From NCBI GenBank assembly GCA_023512835.1, contig CM042090.1, positions 48,625,321 through 48,689,320 on the forward strand: 64,000 bases of DNA, written 5' to 3'. The notes beneath the pieces are model-generated. The model did not search any database, was not told the origin of the DNA, and saw only the letters and a list, made by a program, of their open reading frames with translations. Both the position numbers and the translations under genes were made by a program. Within the stretch, counting starts at the first letter, position 1. Each line of letters starts with the position of its first letter. Positions 43,223 to 54,951 of this stretch are shown one piece after another. This DNA is from Taxillus chinensis. Taxonomy: Eukaryota > Streptophyta > Magnoliopsida > Santalales > Loranthaceae.

Positions 43223-44560
43223 ATGGCACCACCGAGGAGAGTTGTCCGAGGCTAGGGCCCGGCAGAGGAGCGCACGATAGAGTCGGGGCACTAGGGGCAG
43301 CAGAGCCCGCAACAGAGTTCGCCGGCTCCCATTATGGGACCTGACTTGGCTCAAGTGTTGCTTCAACTACAGGAGGCGATGTAGGGTATGTAGGGCTCGA
43401 TGAGGGAGATGACTAGGGAGGTGGATGAGCTGAATAGGCAGAAGCAGCCTCAGCAGCAGGAGGCGAGGGTGGTGTAGGATGTGCACCAACAGGAGGTCGT
43501 GATAGAGCCAACACGATGAGGAGTGGACTGGGCTGCACAGTTTTTGAAACATGCACCTAGGACTTTCGAGGATGGTTCACGGCCAGAGGCAGCCGAGGAC
43601 TAGATTAGGTGGACAGAGGACATCTTTGAGGTGATTAGGGTGCCAGATGAGGAGCGGGTGCGAGTGGCGACACACTATCTGTTGGGTATCCCACGTAGGT
43701 GGTCGGAGTCCACTAGAGCTGTCAATGCCAGTCAGATGAGCTGGAGAGTTTGTGGAGCGCTTCTTTGGGGAGTATTTTCCCAGCTCGGTACAGTATGCCC
43801 AATGGAAAAAAGTATTACGAGCTTCAGTAGGGTAGCCAGACGGTGGGTGAGTATGTGCAAGCCTTCACAGATTTTGGGCGGTTTGCTCTTGAGGCTTGGG
43901 AGAAGGAAGCCCGTAAGACGCGGGATTTTATTCAGGGCATGAGGCCATCTTTGAAAAACAAGCTGGAACCGATATAGTTGACCAGCTACAGGGAGGCGGT
44001 CGACAAGGCACTCATTATTAAGCGAGGTCAGGATCAGGCGAGAGCCCAGAGACCGGGCGGTTTGGCAGGTCCGAGCAGGAAGAGGCAGAGTGCGGAGAGG
44101 AGTGCCGCTCAACCAGAGAGGAGGCAGGTGCAGAGGGTTTCCATCCAGGCGGTGGGACCCCGTGAGAGTTCAGCCAGCAGGAGGTTAGACTTGTTGGAGT
44201 TGTGGTTTGATCGGACACTTGTCGAGAGACTGCCCGAGGAAAAAGATGACATGCTTTCGATGCAGGAAGGTGGGACATGGAGCTAGGGAATGTGTTACCC
44301 TTAGCTCGACCAGCAGTGTAGGCCCTCGTCCGAGAGAGCAGGGACAGAGGAGTGGGGCTCCGTCCCAGAGGTCGATGCTGCCGGCACAGAGCACGCAGAT
44401 GCGACCTACGGTGCAGCAGCCTCAGCGGGAGGTACAGGGTCAAGGTGATTAGTGGGGCAAAGCCCCAATGGGCCAGGCTAGTGGCAGTGTACGATGAGGG
44501 AGGACTTTTGCCCTTACCAGTAGAGATGCGGGAGATTCCACCAAAGGGGACGAGGCAAGA
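43223..44560 (+). pseudogene. gag: Element A gag (broken)
   Basis: The ATG at 43223 opens MAPPRRVVRG and is followed by a TAG. Frame 2 can be followed through several TAG stops to the capsid part (PDEERVRVATHYLLGIPRRW, 43640-43700). Compared with element B, a two-base loss near 43748 shifts the frame. Further shifts follow. The zinc-knuckle region is visible at about 44200-44300 (GHLSRDCPRKKMTCFRC, then KVGHGAREC). Many stops sit where element B has CAG or TGG. Confidence 0.85.
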
Positions 44561-47500
44561 CCAGGACCTTCAGTGGTGGGAGGTACCATCATCATTTCTC
44601 ATATTATCTGTTCAGTTTTGATTGATACTGGTGCTACCCATTCTTTTATTTCGTATTCTACGGTGGTTGGATTGGAGTTAGACCAGGAGACAGTTAGTCA
44701 GTCTCTGATGGTTGCTTCACTTTTGGGTGGAATTGTGATACTTGAGAGTATCTGTCGTGCTTGTCGGGTAACACTTGGAGGTGTTAACCTATTATGTGAT
44801 TTGTATTATGGTGTTAGATGATTTTGATGTTATCCTGGGTATGGATTGGTTGGTTTCCGTGGATGCCAAGATTGATTGTTTTCGACGGCGTATGACCTTC
44901 CTAACGCCAGAGGGCACGCGAGGTGTCTTTGTGGGTGAGTGGATCGAGGAGGCATGCAGGTTGGTACCTTTGAGGCATGGGTGGGGTGATATGACCCACT
45001 AGTTAGCTAGCTTGACATTGGTTGACAGGAGGAGAGAGGGGAAGGTTGTTTTGCCACCCATTGTAGATCAGTTTTCGGATGTATTTGCCGAGGACTTAGT
45101 CCGTTTGCCACCTGTGAGGGAGGTAGAGTTTTCGATTGAGTTGTTGTCGGGGACAACACCTATTAGGTTGACGGCCTACCGGATGGCGCCGATAGAGCTT
45201 AGAGAGCTCAAGAGGCAGATAAATGATCTACTGGCACGAGGCTTTATCAGGCGGAGTAGCTCACCATGGGTTGCTCCAGTGTTGTTCGCCAAGAAGGCGG
45301 ATGGTTTGCTTGGGCTGTGTATAGACTACCGGAAGCTAAATCAGGTGACTGTGAAGAACAGGTATCCATTGCCGAGGATCGATGATCTATTCGATTGGTT
45401 TCGACGTGCGAGATGGTTTTCCAAGATAGACTTGAGATTTAAATACCATCAATTGAGGGTTAGGGAGGCAGATATCCCTAAGACCGTGTTCAGTTGTCGT
45501 TATAGGCATTATGAGTGGCTCATGATGCCGTTTAGACTCACGAATGCTCCAACAGTGTTTATAGGATTGATGAACCAGGTGTTTGCTCTGTATTTAGATA
45601 TGTTCGTTGTGGTGTTCATTGACGATATTTTGGTCTATTCAGCGACCAAGAGGGAGCATGAGGAGCATTTGCAGGTTGTGTTGCAGACCTTGTGAGAGCA
45701 CCGGTTGTATGCGAAGTTTACAAAATGTGACTTCTGGTTACAACAGGTGAACTTCTTGGGACATGTGGTATCTTTAGAGGGTATCACAGTGGATCCTGTG
45801 AAGATTGAGGCAGTTATGTCGTGGAAGAGGCCCACGAATGTGTTTGAGGTTCGTAGCTTCCTTGGTTTGGCAGTCTATTATGAGAGGTTTGTGGAGGATT
45901 TTTCCAGGTTGGCAGCTCCAATGACGAACTTGACCAGGAAGGGAGTTCCTTTTGTTTGGTCTGATACTTGTGAGAGTGCTTTCATGGAGCTGAAGGTACG
46001 ATTGACCTCAACAGCTATCCTGATTCTTCCACAAGAGGGTGTGCCTTTTCGAGGTGTATTGTGACGCCTCTAGGGTGCGGCTTGGTTGTGTGTTGATGCA
46101 GACTTGGCACGTGATTGCTTATAGGTCTAGGCAGTTGAGACCACATGATCAGAACTATCCCACGCACGATTTAGAGTTGATGGGTGATCTCGTGCTTTAA
46201 AGAGTCGGCAAAGATTATCTCCTTGGGGAGAAATTTGTGGTATATACGGACCACAAGAGCTTGCAGTATATTTTTTCTTAGAGAGACCTGAACCTTAGGC
46301 AGAGGTGGTGGGTGAAGTACTTGTAGCAGTTTTAGTTTGATTTGTTGTATACCCCAGGTAAGGGTAATGTGGTGGCAGACGCTCTAAGTAGGAAGAGCAG
46401 GGCCGTGGTTGCCCATTGTGCCATTAAGGAATGGGAAATGATGGGACAGTTGGTAGCGATGAGGTTACAGATGGTGACCAGTGATAGGCGAGGGATGCTC
46501 AGTGTTGTTGTGGCAGTCCAGAGTTACAGTACAGGATCATAGAGGATCAGCTGGGGGACATTAACCGTGAGGTTATCAGGGACAGAATTCAGACTGGGCA
46601 GGCATCTTCTGATTAGTCTGAAGATGCAGAGCATATATTGAGGTACAAGGGTCGACTAATAGTTCCCACTTCTCTTCAGGAGGAGGTTCTTCAGGAATTT
46701 CACCAGTCGAGGTTAGCTATACATCTTAGTGGGACCAAGATGTACCATGCCATGAGGAGGCAGTATTAGTGGCTAGGCATGAAGAAGGCCGTTGCTGATT
46801 ATGTGAGGAGGTGTTTGACCTATCAGCAGGTCAAGGCAAAGCACTTGTGATCAGCTGGTGAGTTGAAGTTATTGCCAGTGCCAGAGTGGAAATGGGACCA
46901 CGTAACCATGGATTTTGTCACTGGACTTCCTCGTTATAGGGGGCATGACACAATATGGGTTATTATGGACCGATTGACCAAATCGGTGCATTTTATTTCG
47001 ATTCGAGAGACAGACCCAGTGAGGACTTTGGGACAGAGGTATCTTGATGTGATTATGCGGTTGCATGGAGTCCCATTGTCTATTGTATCTGATCGAGATG
47101 CCAGGTTCACATCTCAATTTTGGAGACAGTTGCAGCGAGCTTTGGATACCAGGGTAAACCTGAGTATAACTTTTTATCCGTAGACGGACAGTCAGTCTGA
47201 ACGGACGATTCAGACGCTCGAGGATATGTTATGTGCCTGTGTCCTAGATTTTGGTGGTTGTTGGGAGACTCACCTTTCTTTGGTGGAGTTCTCTTATAAC
47301 AACAGTTATCAGGCCACGATTAGGATGGCTCCGTATGAGGCGTTGTACGGGTGGCGTTGTAGGTCACCATTGTGTTGGGCACAGATGGGAGAGACAGCGG
47401 TTCTCTGTCCCGATATGGTTCGAGAGACCACAGAGATTGTGCAGCTGATTCGACAACGTATGTTGACATCACAGAGTAGGCAGAAGTCCTATGCGGACCA

Positions 47501-47957
47501 GAGGTGTCGATCTTTGCAGTTTGAGGTCGGGGATCGTTTATTTTTGCGGGTTTCGCCGCGTCAAGGGCATCAGAGGTTTGGACATGGATCTAAACTCTCC
47601 CCTCGTTTTGTGGGGCCGTTTGAGATTGTTGCCACCGTGGGCGCATTGGCTTACCGATTAGCTTTGCCACCAGAGTTGGCACGAGTACATGATGTGTTTT
47701 ATGTGTCTCAGTTGAGACGGTATCACTCAGATCCTTCTCGTGTGTTGGACTATCGTGAGATAGACTTGGCTGATGATGGTGCCGTTATTGAGATGCCGGC
47801 ACAGATTTTGGACAGGCGGGAGCAGGTCTTGTGGGGCAAGACGATCCCACTGGTCCGGGTGTTATTGCGACACCGAGGCATGGAGGAGCAGACTTGGGAG
47901 AAAGAGAGCCAGATGCGGGTTCTTCTTCCTGAACTGTTCGAGGACGATCAGTCTTGA
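44561..47957 (+). pseudogene. pol: Element A pol: protease, reverse transcriptase, RNase H, integrase (broken)
   Basis: The protease motif SVLIDTGATHSFISYS is at about 44609-44655, followed by DVILGMDWLVSVDAKIDC. The reverse transcriptase (45012-45695) has [24 protein letters not shown], the active site [12 protein letters not shown], and a changed [10 protein letters not shown] (usually LRSGYHQ). RNase H remnants lie at 45705-46340 with DHKSLQYIF. Integrase has a damaged zinc motif (CLTYQQ for CLTCQQ) near 46820, the core WDHVTMDFVTGLP and RLTKSVHF, and an open C-terminal frame 47226-47957 with RFVGPFEIVATVGALAYRLA, VFYVSQLRRYH and the FEDDQS end. Stops and frameshifts occur between these parts. 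Confidence 0.9.
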
Positions 47958-48287
47958 GGTGGGGAGGATGTGAGGGCCTTCCCTGAGGTATGAGTTATAT
48001 TTTATGCATTCGTTTTGCATATGTTTTGTACCCTTATGTGGTTATGCTTGAGATGTGGTTTAGCTTGGTGTTGTTGGATCTTATAAGCCCTTTTGGCTTG
48101 TTGTGAGTTGCATTGTACCTATGTGGTTGGTGATCATGTTGATGATTATGTTTTGTGTTCTGTTGTTGTGTGGTGATTGAGCTTAAATTTTGCGATGTCT
48201 TTTGTGCGGTGATTGAGCTTGAATTTTGCGATGTCTTTTGAGCATGTGTTTTACTTTTGAAGATGAAAAGTCCTAAGGTGGGGAGGA
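47958..48287 (+). other. Element A post-pol spacer and polypurine tract
   Basis: The polypurine tract AAGGTGGGGAGGA is at 48275-48287, directly before the 3' LTR. A second G-rich tract GAGGTGGGGAGGA follows the pol stop at about 47956-47968. The two blocks, each preceded by a TTcGAgGAc-like word, are 319 bases apart. Confidence 0.8.
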
Positions 48288-48683
48288 TGTAAAGACTCGT
48301 ATTTGGGTAGGGCTGAGAGAGAGAGAGAGAGTCTTTCTCTGTTGCTAAAAAACATTTGGACAATATTGTGTTTGTCAATGTGAGCATTTTGACTGTAATT
48401 GGGCCCAATTCCGGGTCGGGGCCCCGAGTAGCTCGATTGTTGACTTTCTCGGGGTTTATTGGTTGACCTTGCATTTGAGCGGTCAATTGGGTTGGAAAAT
48501 ATCTGGATAGTGATGTGCTCGTCATTTTGAGCGTTTTCACTGTACTTGGGCTCAATTTGGAGTTCGTAAACTCGGGAGGTCAATTAATATTTTTGGGATT
48601 TATTAATAAAAGAAAATGCATAAATATAAATAGGATGAGAGTAAGAGCTTCCACGTTACGTTTCATTGTTCATGCGTTGGAGA

Positions 48684-48718
<35 letters not shown>

Positions 48719-49612
48719 CTTGGAGCCTTCGCTTTGGGGCGTTTTAAGCTTGTTCGATTATCAAGAATTATTCCAGGTAGGTGTTCCATTGATTCTTCAC
48801 CCTTTCTTTGCTGTTTCATTGGATTAACAAGTAAGAATTAGATGAAATCATGAAAATTCGTGATGAACCCTAGGAATTGGGGAAAAATGGAAATTGAGCA
48901 TGAAACCTAGATGATTTAGATTGTTTGGTAGCCTAATGTGGCTAGATGATGTTAGAAACCCGAGCAGGCAGTTTCGAGCAGTGTCTTGAGCAGTTGGGTA
49001 GTGCAGTTCCAGTTTGACTGGACTAGACCATTTACATTGTAAACCATTATGCCTAAGTATAATACTTAAGTTATAATGTAAATAACGAAATACTCCCATT
49101 TGGATTCAAAGAAAAATACTAGAAAAATAAATTCCACTCCTTCAAAATGTGAAAATTGGGATTTAATGCAAAATCTCAGAAAAATTCAGTTTTTCGTAGA
49201 GGTAAATTTTTGGAAAGTGGGCTTAGACATCTCAGAAAAATCCCCAAAAAATCAGATTATCTTAATTATGATAGGGAGACCTAATGCCAGAACTTTTTAT
49301 TTCAAGAAAACAACTTCTATGGGTATCTCCTTCCTTGGTCAAGGAATGATGATTGATTTGTGAAGACTGGCTTCAGTTAAAAAGGGAGTATGGTGAACCT
49401 TAATGCTATATTGATGTTGGTATGTTGGTTTGAGGAATTGGGGCTTGGGCTCTATGACTTGTTGGGTTCTCACGGTGAGGCTAAGGCTTGTGTTGAGTCG
49501 TTGAGCTCGTGAGTCGTTGAGCTCGTGGAGCTAGGGCTGAGTGCCCTGAGCTGGGATCCCGTGGAGGATCGTGGACAAGTTATCCTGTGTGGGCAGGCCG
49601 GGTCCTGATGTT
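48288..49612 (+). repeat. 3' LTR of element A, first piece
   Basis: It starts TGTAAAGACTCG after the polypurine tract and includes (GA)n tracts at about 48315-48331 and 48688-48716. It is interrupted after ATGTT by the Sirevirus solo LTR. Confidence 0.9.
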
Positions 49613-51025
49613 TGTTGGATCAAGCCCAGAATTTGGATGATGCTGATGAAGCCCTATGTAATTTGATTTGAGACCTTTGTTGTTTTATCTTAAGTCATTG
49701 CAGAAGATATGACTTTCATCCGGATCTACACTCGTGTGAGCAAAGCTAAGGATGGGATATCTAATCCTGATTCGGGTAAGAATGAGTGTCGACAAATACT
49801 TGGTAAATGACCAAGTCTTTACCTCATACGGAATAAGGATCATTCGTGCGGAGTAAGAACCTAAAAGCTACAGACTAAGAAATCCGCACCTAATACTTCA
49901 AACGGACTGAGTCTAAAAGATACGGAGTAAGAATCTTGGTCTACAAAGTTGCACGGAATGAAAGAGTCAATGTGGAATTAAAAAGATAAGTCTTCCACTC
50001 AACCGAACTAAAGTATAGAAGACACGGAGAAAGGAATCCGAGTCTTCCATACATACGGAGTAAGGAAGTACCTCTACGGAATAAGAAATTGAGTCTTTAC
50101 TAGATGCGGAGTAAGGAAGCTAGATGCGGAGTAAGGAATCCGAACCACTCACTCATGCGGAGTAAGGATGTGCTGATACGGAGTAAGCCATCTGTTCCTT
50201 TAACTCATGCGGAGTAAGGAAACTAGTTGCGGAGTAAGGAAGCGCAGATGCGGAGTAAACACTCCGACCTTCTCTTTCATAAGGAATAAGGAAGCGCTTA
50301 CTCGGAACAAGGATTCTAGCACCAAATTGATACGGAATAAGCAATCAGTATTACGGAGTAAGGATCTGAGCTTAATTTAAGCATGGAGTAAGGAACCTTA
50401 CACCGGATTCAAGAAGATGCTACTTCATCTTTTCTCTTCGTTATCAAAGTCATCAGCTTGCTGTTTCCCGATGTAAGAGAAACTTGTTGAGAACCTAAAG
50501 CATCTTACACGTGGATCATCCGGATATGTGGACACAACTTTAACTACACTTGGGAACTTACAAAGACTCTCATGCGTTGCAAACCCAAGATCTTGAAGAC
50601 CACATCCGCAACAATTAATGCAGAGAGATTTCGAGAGACAAGTAATGGGCACAATATCCAAAACAACAAGTTCCGAGGTTGTCTCTTGAGGATGTCACTA
50701 TAAATAGCAACACTTGTATATTTAATGTGTGTGAATTTTTGAAGAAAAATAAAAGAGTGTGAGCTAGAGAGGTTGTAGAACAAGAGCTCATAGAGATTAT
50801 AAACGCCAATGTGTGTAACTGTAAAACAGAGTGCTATTGTAATCAGCTGAAATTGCTGCTTATTTTGTTGTAATTATCATCAGATAATAAAGCAAAATAC
50901 TTTCACTATCTGGTTATCTTCCGCATTGATTTTACATCTCGTAACCAGATTGTGCTGTACCTGAAAGAGAAAAAGAGTTTTGATATTAGCTTATTCACCC
51001 CCCTCTAGGCTACTAGGGACCAACA
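49613..51025 (+). mobile_element. Solo LTR of the Sirevirus-type copia family, nested in element A
   Basis: It runs from TGTTGGATCAAGCC to GGGACCAACA (1413 bases), with a perfect ATGTT duplication (49608-49612 and 51026-51030). It is full of GGAGTAAGGA-type motifs between about 49820 and 50395. Confidence 0.94.
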
Positions 51026-51058
51026 ATGTTTGTTTATAGGATGTGTCCTGATGATTGT

Positions 51059-53324
51059 TATAAAGACTCGTATTTGGGTAGTTTTGAGAGATAGCCATTG
51101 CAAAGACTCGTATTTGGATAATTTTGAGAGATAACCATTCTATGGGAATGCAACTATCTGGACGGTAGTGTAATCGTCGATGTGAACATTTTGACTGTAC
51201 TTGGGCCCGATTCCGAGTCGGGGCCCCGAGTGGCTGATTGTTGACTTTCTTGGGGTTTATGGGTTGACTTTGCATTTGAGTGGTCATTTGAGTGTGGTAA
51301 TATCTGCATAGTATTGTGCTCGTCATTTCGAGTGTTTTGACAGTAATTTGACTCAATTTGGAGTTCGTGACCTCGGGAGGTCAATTATTGCTGGGAGGCC
51401 AATTATTGGTAGCAGTATAAATAATTAAGAAACTGGCTTATCCCTTTAATTTGCTTGGTGCGTGCGTGTTTGAGCAAGAGAGAGAGAGAAGGAAGGTGAA
51501 GAGCTTCCTTTGGTGATTTTGGGGCGATTAGAGCTCGTGGATCGCAAATAATCTTCCCAGGTAGGTGTCCTTGGACCTCTTATCTCGATTCTATCTTTGA
51601 ATATGCATGAATTTACCATGATTTATGAAATTGAGTATGAACCCTAGGTTTTGGGGAAAACTCAATTTTTGGGTTAGATCTAATGGTTTAGCATAAGATC
51701 TGTGGGTAAGAACTGATTTATATCAGTTTGGGTATGTAATTTTGTACTCTGTTTAGTAAAACGCATGTTTGTGAGTGCCTGGGGGTTGCTGGGTTGATTC
51801 CAGATGAAAAATAGGCCAAAACGATGATGAACAGTACCTTGGGCGAACTGTAGAGTCGAAGTTCGTAGTCAGCAACTATGGAGTCGCAGCCTTCGGACTC
51901 GGAATTGTGGAGTCGATAAGGCGGAGTCGCAGCCTTCGTAGTCGGCAGTGTGGAGTCGAGTCACAGCCTTCGTAGTCGCAGGGCGTGGAGTCGAGCTATG
52001 GAGTCAAGAATGTGGAGTCGAGCAGTGGAGTCGTCAGCCTTCGTAGTCCGGATCGGTTAGTCCGGATCGAAGCGTGATCTAGAGCATCATCACCTGGCAA
52101 AGTAGTTTCCAAAGATCAATCTGCGGTAGTGTTCCGCAGCAGTGCAACTGCACTGGATAGGACCATTTACATTGTAAACCATTATGCCTCAAGTTTAAGT
52201 TACAATGTAAATAACGAAATACCTCTCATTTGGATTCAAAGAAAAATACTAGAAAATTAAATTCCCACTCCTTCAAAATGTGAAAATTGGGATTTAGTGT
52301 AAAATCTCGGAAAAATCTAGTTTTTCGTAGAGGTGATTTTTTGGAAAGTGGGGTTAGACATCTCAGAAAAATCCCCAAAAATCAGATTATCTTAGTTATG
52401 ATATAGAGACCCAATGTCGGGACTTTTTATTGCAAGGAAATAGCTGTTATGGGTATCTCCTTCCTTATTCAAGGAATGAGGATCAACTTGTGAAGACAAA
52501 GCTACGCTTAAAGGGAGTGTTGTACACCTTAAGACCATATTGGTGTTGGTACATTGGTTTGCTGATTTGGGACTTGGGTTTCATGACTTGTTGGGTTCGC
52601 ACTGATGGTGCTATGTGGTTGACGTCGTAGGCATATGCGCCGATGGCAGGCCTGTGTGGCGACTGTGGCCGGGCATATTGCGTTGTGGATAGGCTAAGGC
52701 CTTAGTGGAGCCGTTGAGCTTGTGGAGCTAGGGCTGAGTGCCCTGAGTTGGGATCCCATGGAGGATCGTGGACAAGATGTCTTGTGTCGGCAGGCTAGGT
52801 CCTGATATTTGTTTGCAGGTTGAGTCCTGATGATTGTGCACACTACACAGTGCACGAGTACACAGAACATGTAGTATAGACTTGTATGTTTGCATGATGT
52901 GGAGTGTTAGGGTCACCTACTGAGCTTGTTGCTCACCCCTACTTGTTGTTTACCTTTTTCAGGTGTGGCCCGAGACTAGTGGAGGACTTTCTTCCAGGAG
53001 GACGTGCCCACTACTCTGATGTATGATACAGTGCTGTATTTTGTATTGTTTGTATTATATCCCGGACATGGATCCGTGGACTTGTAGTTGCATACTATTT
53101 ATGATGTGATGTCCGTATGACTGTTTGATTCATTGTATGCATGATGATATATGGGAAAGTACAGGATTACCCTTGATGTATGACTGTACTGGGTTGCATA
53201 TTTGAGATAGCACCCGCGGTGTAGTCTCTATTGGTGCTAGTCACCAACCCCTTGACCTTTCGGGTGCGGGCAAGGGAAAGTCATATACCCGGTTCCGAGT
53301 TCCCTGGAATTCGGGGGCATGACA
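51059..53324 (+). repeat. 5' LTR of element B
   Basis: The LTR is 2266 bases long. Its first 40 bases are duplicated in tandem (AAAGACTCG at 51062 and 51102). It has a GAGAGAGAGAGA tract near 51480, a GGAGTCG repeat zone at about 51850-52060, the TTTACATTGTAAACC stretch near 52166, the GAGC/GCTC stem at 52922-52934 and a GGGCATGACA end. Confidence 0.9.
51850..52060 (+). repeat. GGAGTCG-type short-repeat zone in the element B 5' LTR
   Basis: Words such as TGGAGTCG and CAGCCTTCG(T/G)AGTCG recur more than ten times. The zone sits at the same place as the TCGAGCAG zone of element A but uses a different unit. Confidence 0.87.
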
Positions 53325-53327
53325 AGT

Positions 53328-53339
53328 TGGTATCAGAGC
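53328..53339 (+). other. Primer-binding site (tRNA-iMet type) of element B
   Basis: TGGTATCAGAGC begins four bases after the 5' LTR end. Confidence 0.9.
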
Positions 53340-53762
53340 ATGGTCTAGCGGACCTAGGTTAGTGAGGGGTGGTTAATTAATTCCATGTGACTTGGAAAAC
53401 TGTAGGGAGGGCGCCTGATCAATGCAGTCCTTACATGTATTCTAGATTATGTTGGTGTTAGTTAGATCATCCTAGGAGCATATGTAGGAATGGATGCATC
53501 TTTAGTGGTATGATTGTGTGCATATAGGGCACTAGATTGTCTTTGTGTGTGATGTGATTGCATTTGGTGCCTGAATGGCACGTGGCTGTGAGAGCCAGGA
53601 CTTGATTTTGTGTGCCCTGAGGGGTGACACGATGTTATATGCATGGTTGTGGACCTACGGGTCATGTGGTGAGAACCTACGAGTTGATTTGTGCCTTTGA
53701 TGGCTGTTTGTGCTAGTAGTGCTAGTGTTGATCGTTTGTTGTTTGTTGTTGTGGCCAGTGTG

Positions 53763-54951
53763 ATAGCACCACCAAGGAGAGTTGTACGAGGCCAGGGCCC
53801 GGCAGAGGAGCTCACGATAGAGTCAGGGCACCAGGGGCAGCAGAGCCTGCAGCAGAGGTCATCAGCTCCCGTTGTGGGACCTGATTTGGCTCCAGTGTTG
53901 ATTCAGTTGCAGGAGGCCATGCAGGGTATGGCTAGGGAAGGTGAATGAGTTGAAGAGGCAGCAGCAGCCTCAATAGCCACCGCAGCCTCAGCAGCAGGAG
54001 GCGAGGGTGGTGCAGGATATGCACCGGTAGGAGGGTGTGATAGAGCCAGCAAGACGAGGAGTGGACTAGGCTACACAGTTTTTGAAACATGCACCCAGGA
54101 CTTTTGAGGATGGATCATGGCCAGAGGCAGCCAAGGACTGGATTAGGTGGATAGAGGACATCTTTGAGATGATTGCGGTGCCTGATGAGGAGCGGGTGAG
54201 AGTGGCGATGCACTATATGTTGGGTATCCCACGTAGGTGGTGGGAGTCCACTAGAGCTGTCCATGGCAGTCAGATGAGTTGGAGAGAGTTTATGGAGCGC
54301 TTCTTTGGGGAGTATTTTCCCAGCTCATTGCAGTACACACGATGGAGAGAGTATTTTGAGCTTCAGAAGGGTTGCCAGACTATGGGTGAGTATGTGCAAG
54401 CCTTCACAGATTTAGGGCGGTTTGCTCTTGAGGCTTGGGAAAAGGAAGCCCGTAAGACGCAGGATTTTATTCATGGATTGAGGCTATCTTTGAAGAAACA
54501 GCTGGAACCGATGCAGTTGACCAGCTACAGGGAGGCGGTTGACAAGGCACTCATTATTGAGCGAGGTCAGGATCAGGCGAGAGCCCAGAGATCGGGCGGT
54601 TCGGCAGGTCCGAGCAAGAAGAGGCAGAGTGGGGAGTGCAGTGCCGCTCAGCCTGAGAGGAGGCAGGTGCAGAGGGTTTCCAGCCATGCGGTGGGACCCC
54701 GTGAGAGTTTAGCCAGCCGGAGGTCAGGTACTTGTTGGAGTTGTGGTTTGACCGGACATTTGTTGAGAGACTGCCCGAGGAAAAGGATGACATGCTTCCG
54801 ATGCGGGAAGGTGGGACACGGAGCTAGGGAATGTGTTACCTTTAGCTCGACCAGCAGTGTAGGCCCTCGTCCGAGAGAGTAGGGACAGAGGAGTGGGGCT
54901 CCATCTCAGAGGTCGGTGCCGCCGGCACAGAGCACACAGACGTGACCTGCG
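53763..54951 (+). pseudogene. gag: Element B gag (start codon lost, frameshifted)
   Basis: The position equal to the element A ATG reads ATA here (53763-53765), followed by APPRRVVRGQGPAEE. Frame 3 continues to 53948, then shifts to frame 1, which is open from 54082 to 54882. The capsid domain reads WIRWIEDIFEM, LGIPRRWWESTRAV and FMERFFGEYFPSSLQY. Two intact CCHC knuckles follow: CWSCGLTGHLLRDC and CFRCGKVGHGAREC. A TAG at 54880 and a TGA near 54943 interrupt the junction to pol. The frame then leads directly into protease, so gag and pol were one reading frame. Confidence 0.9.
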
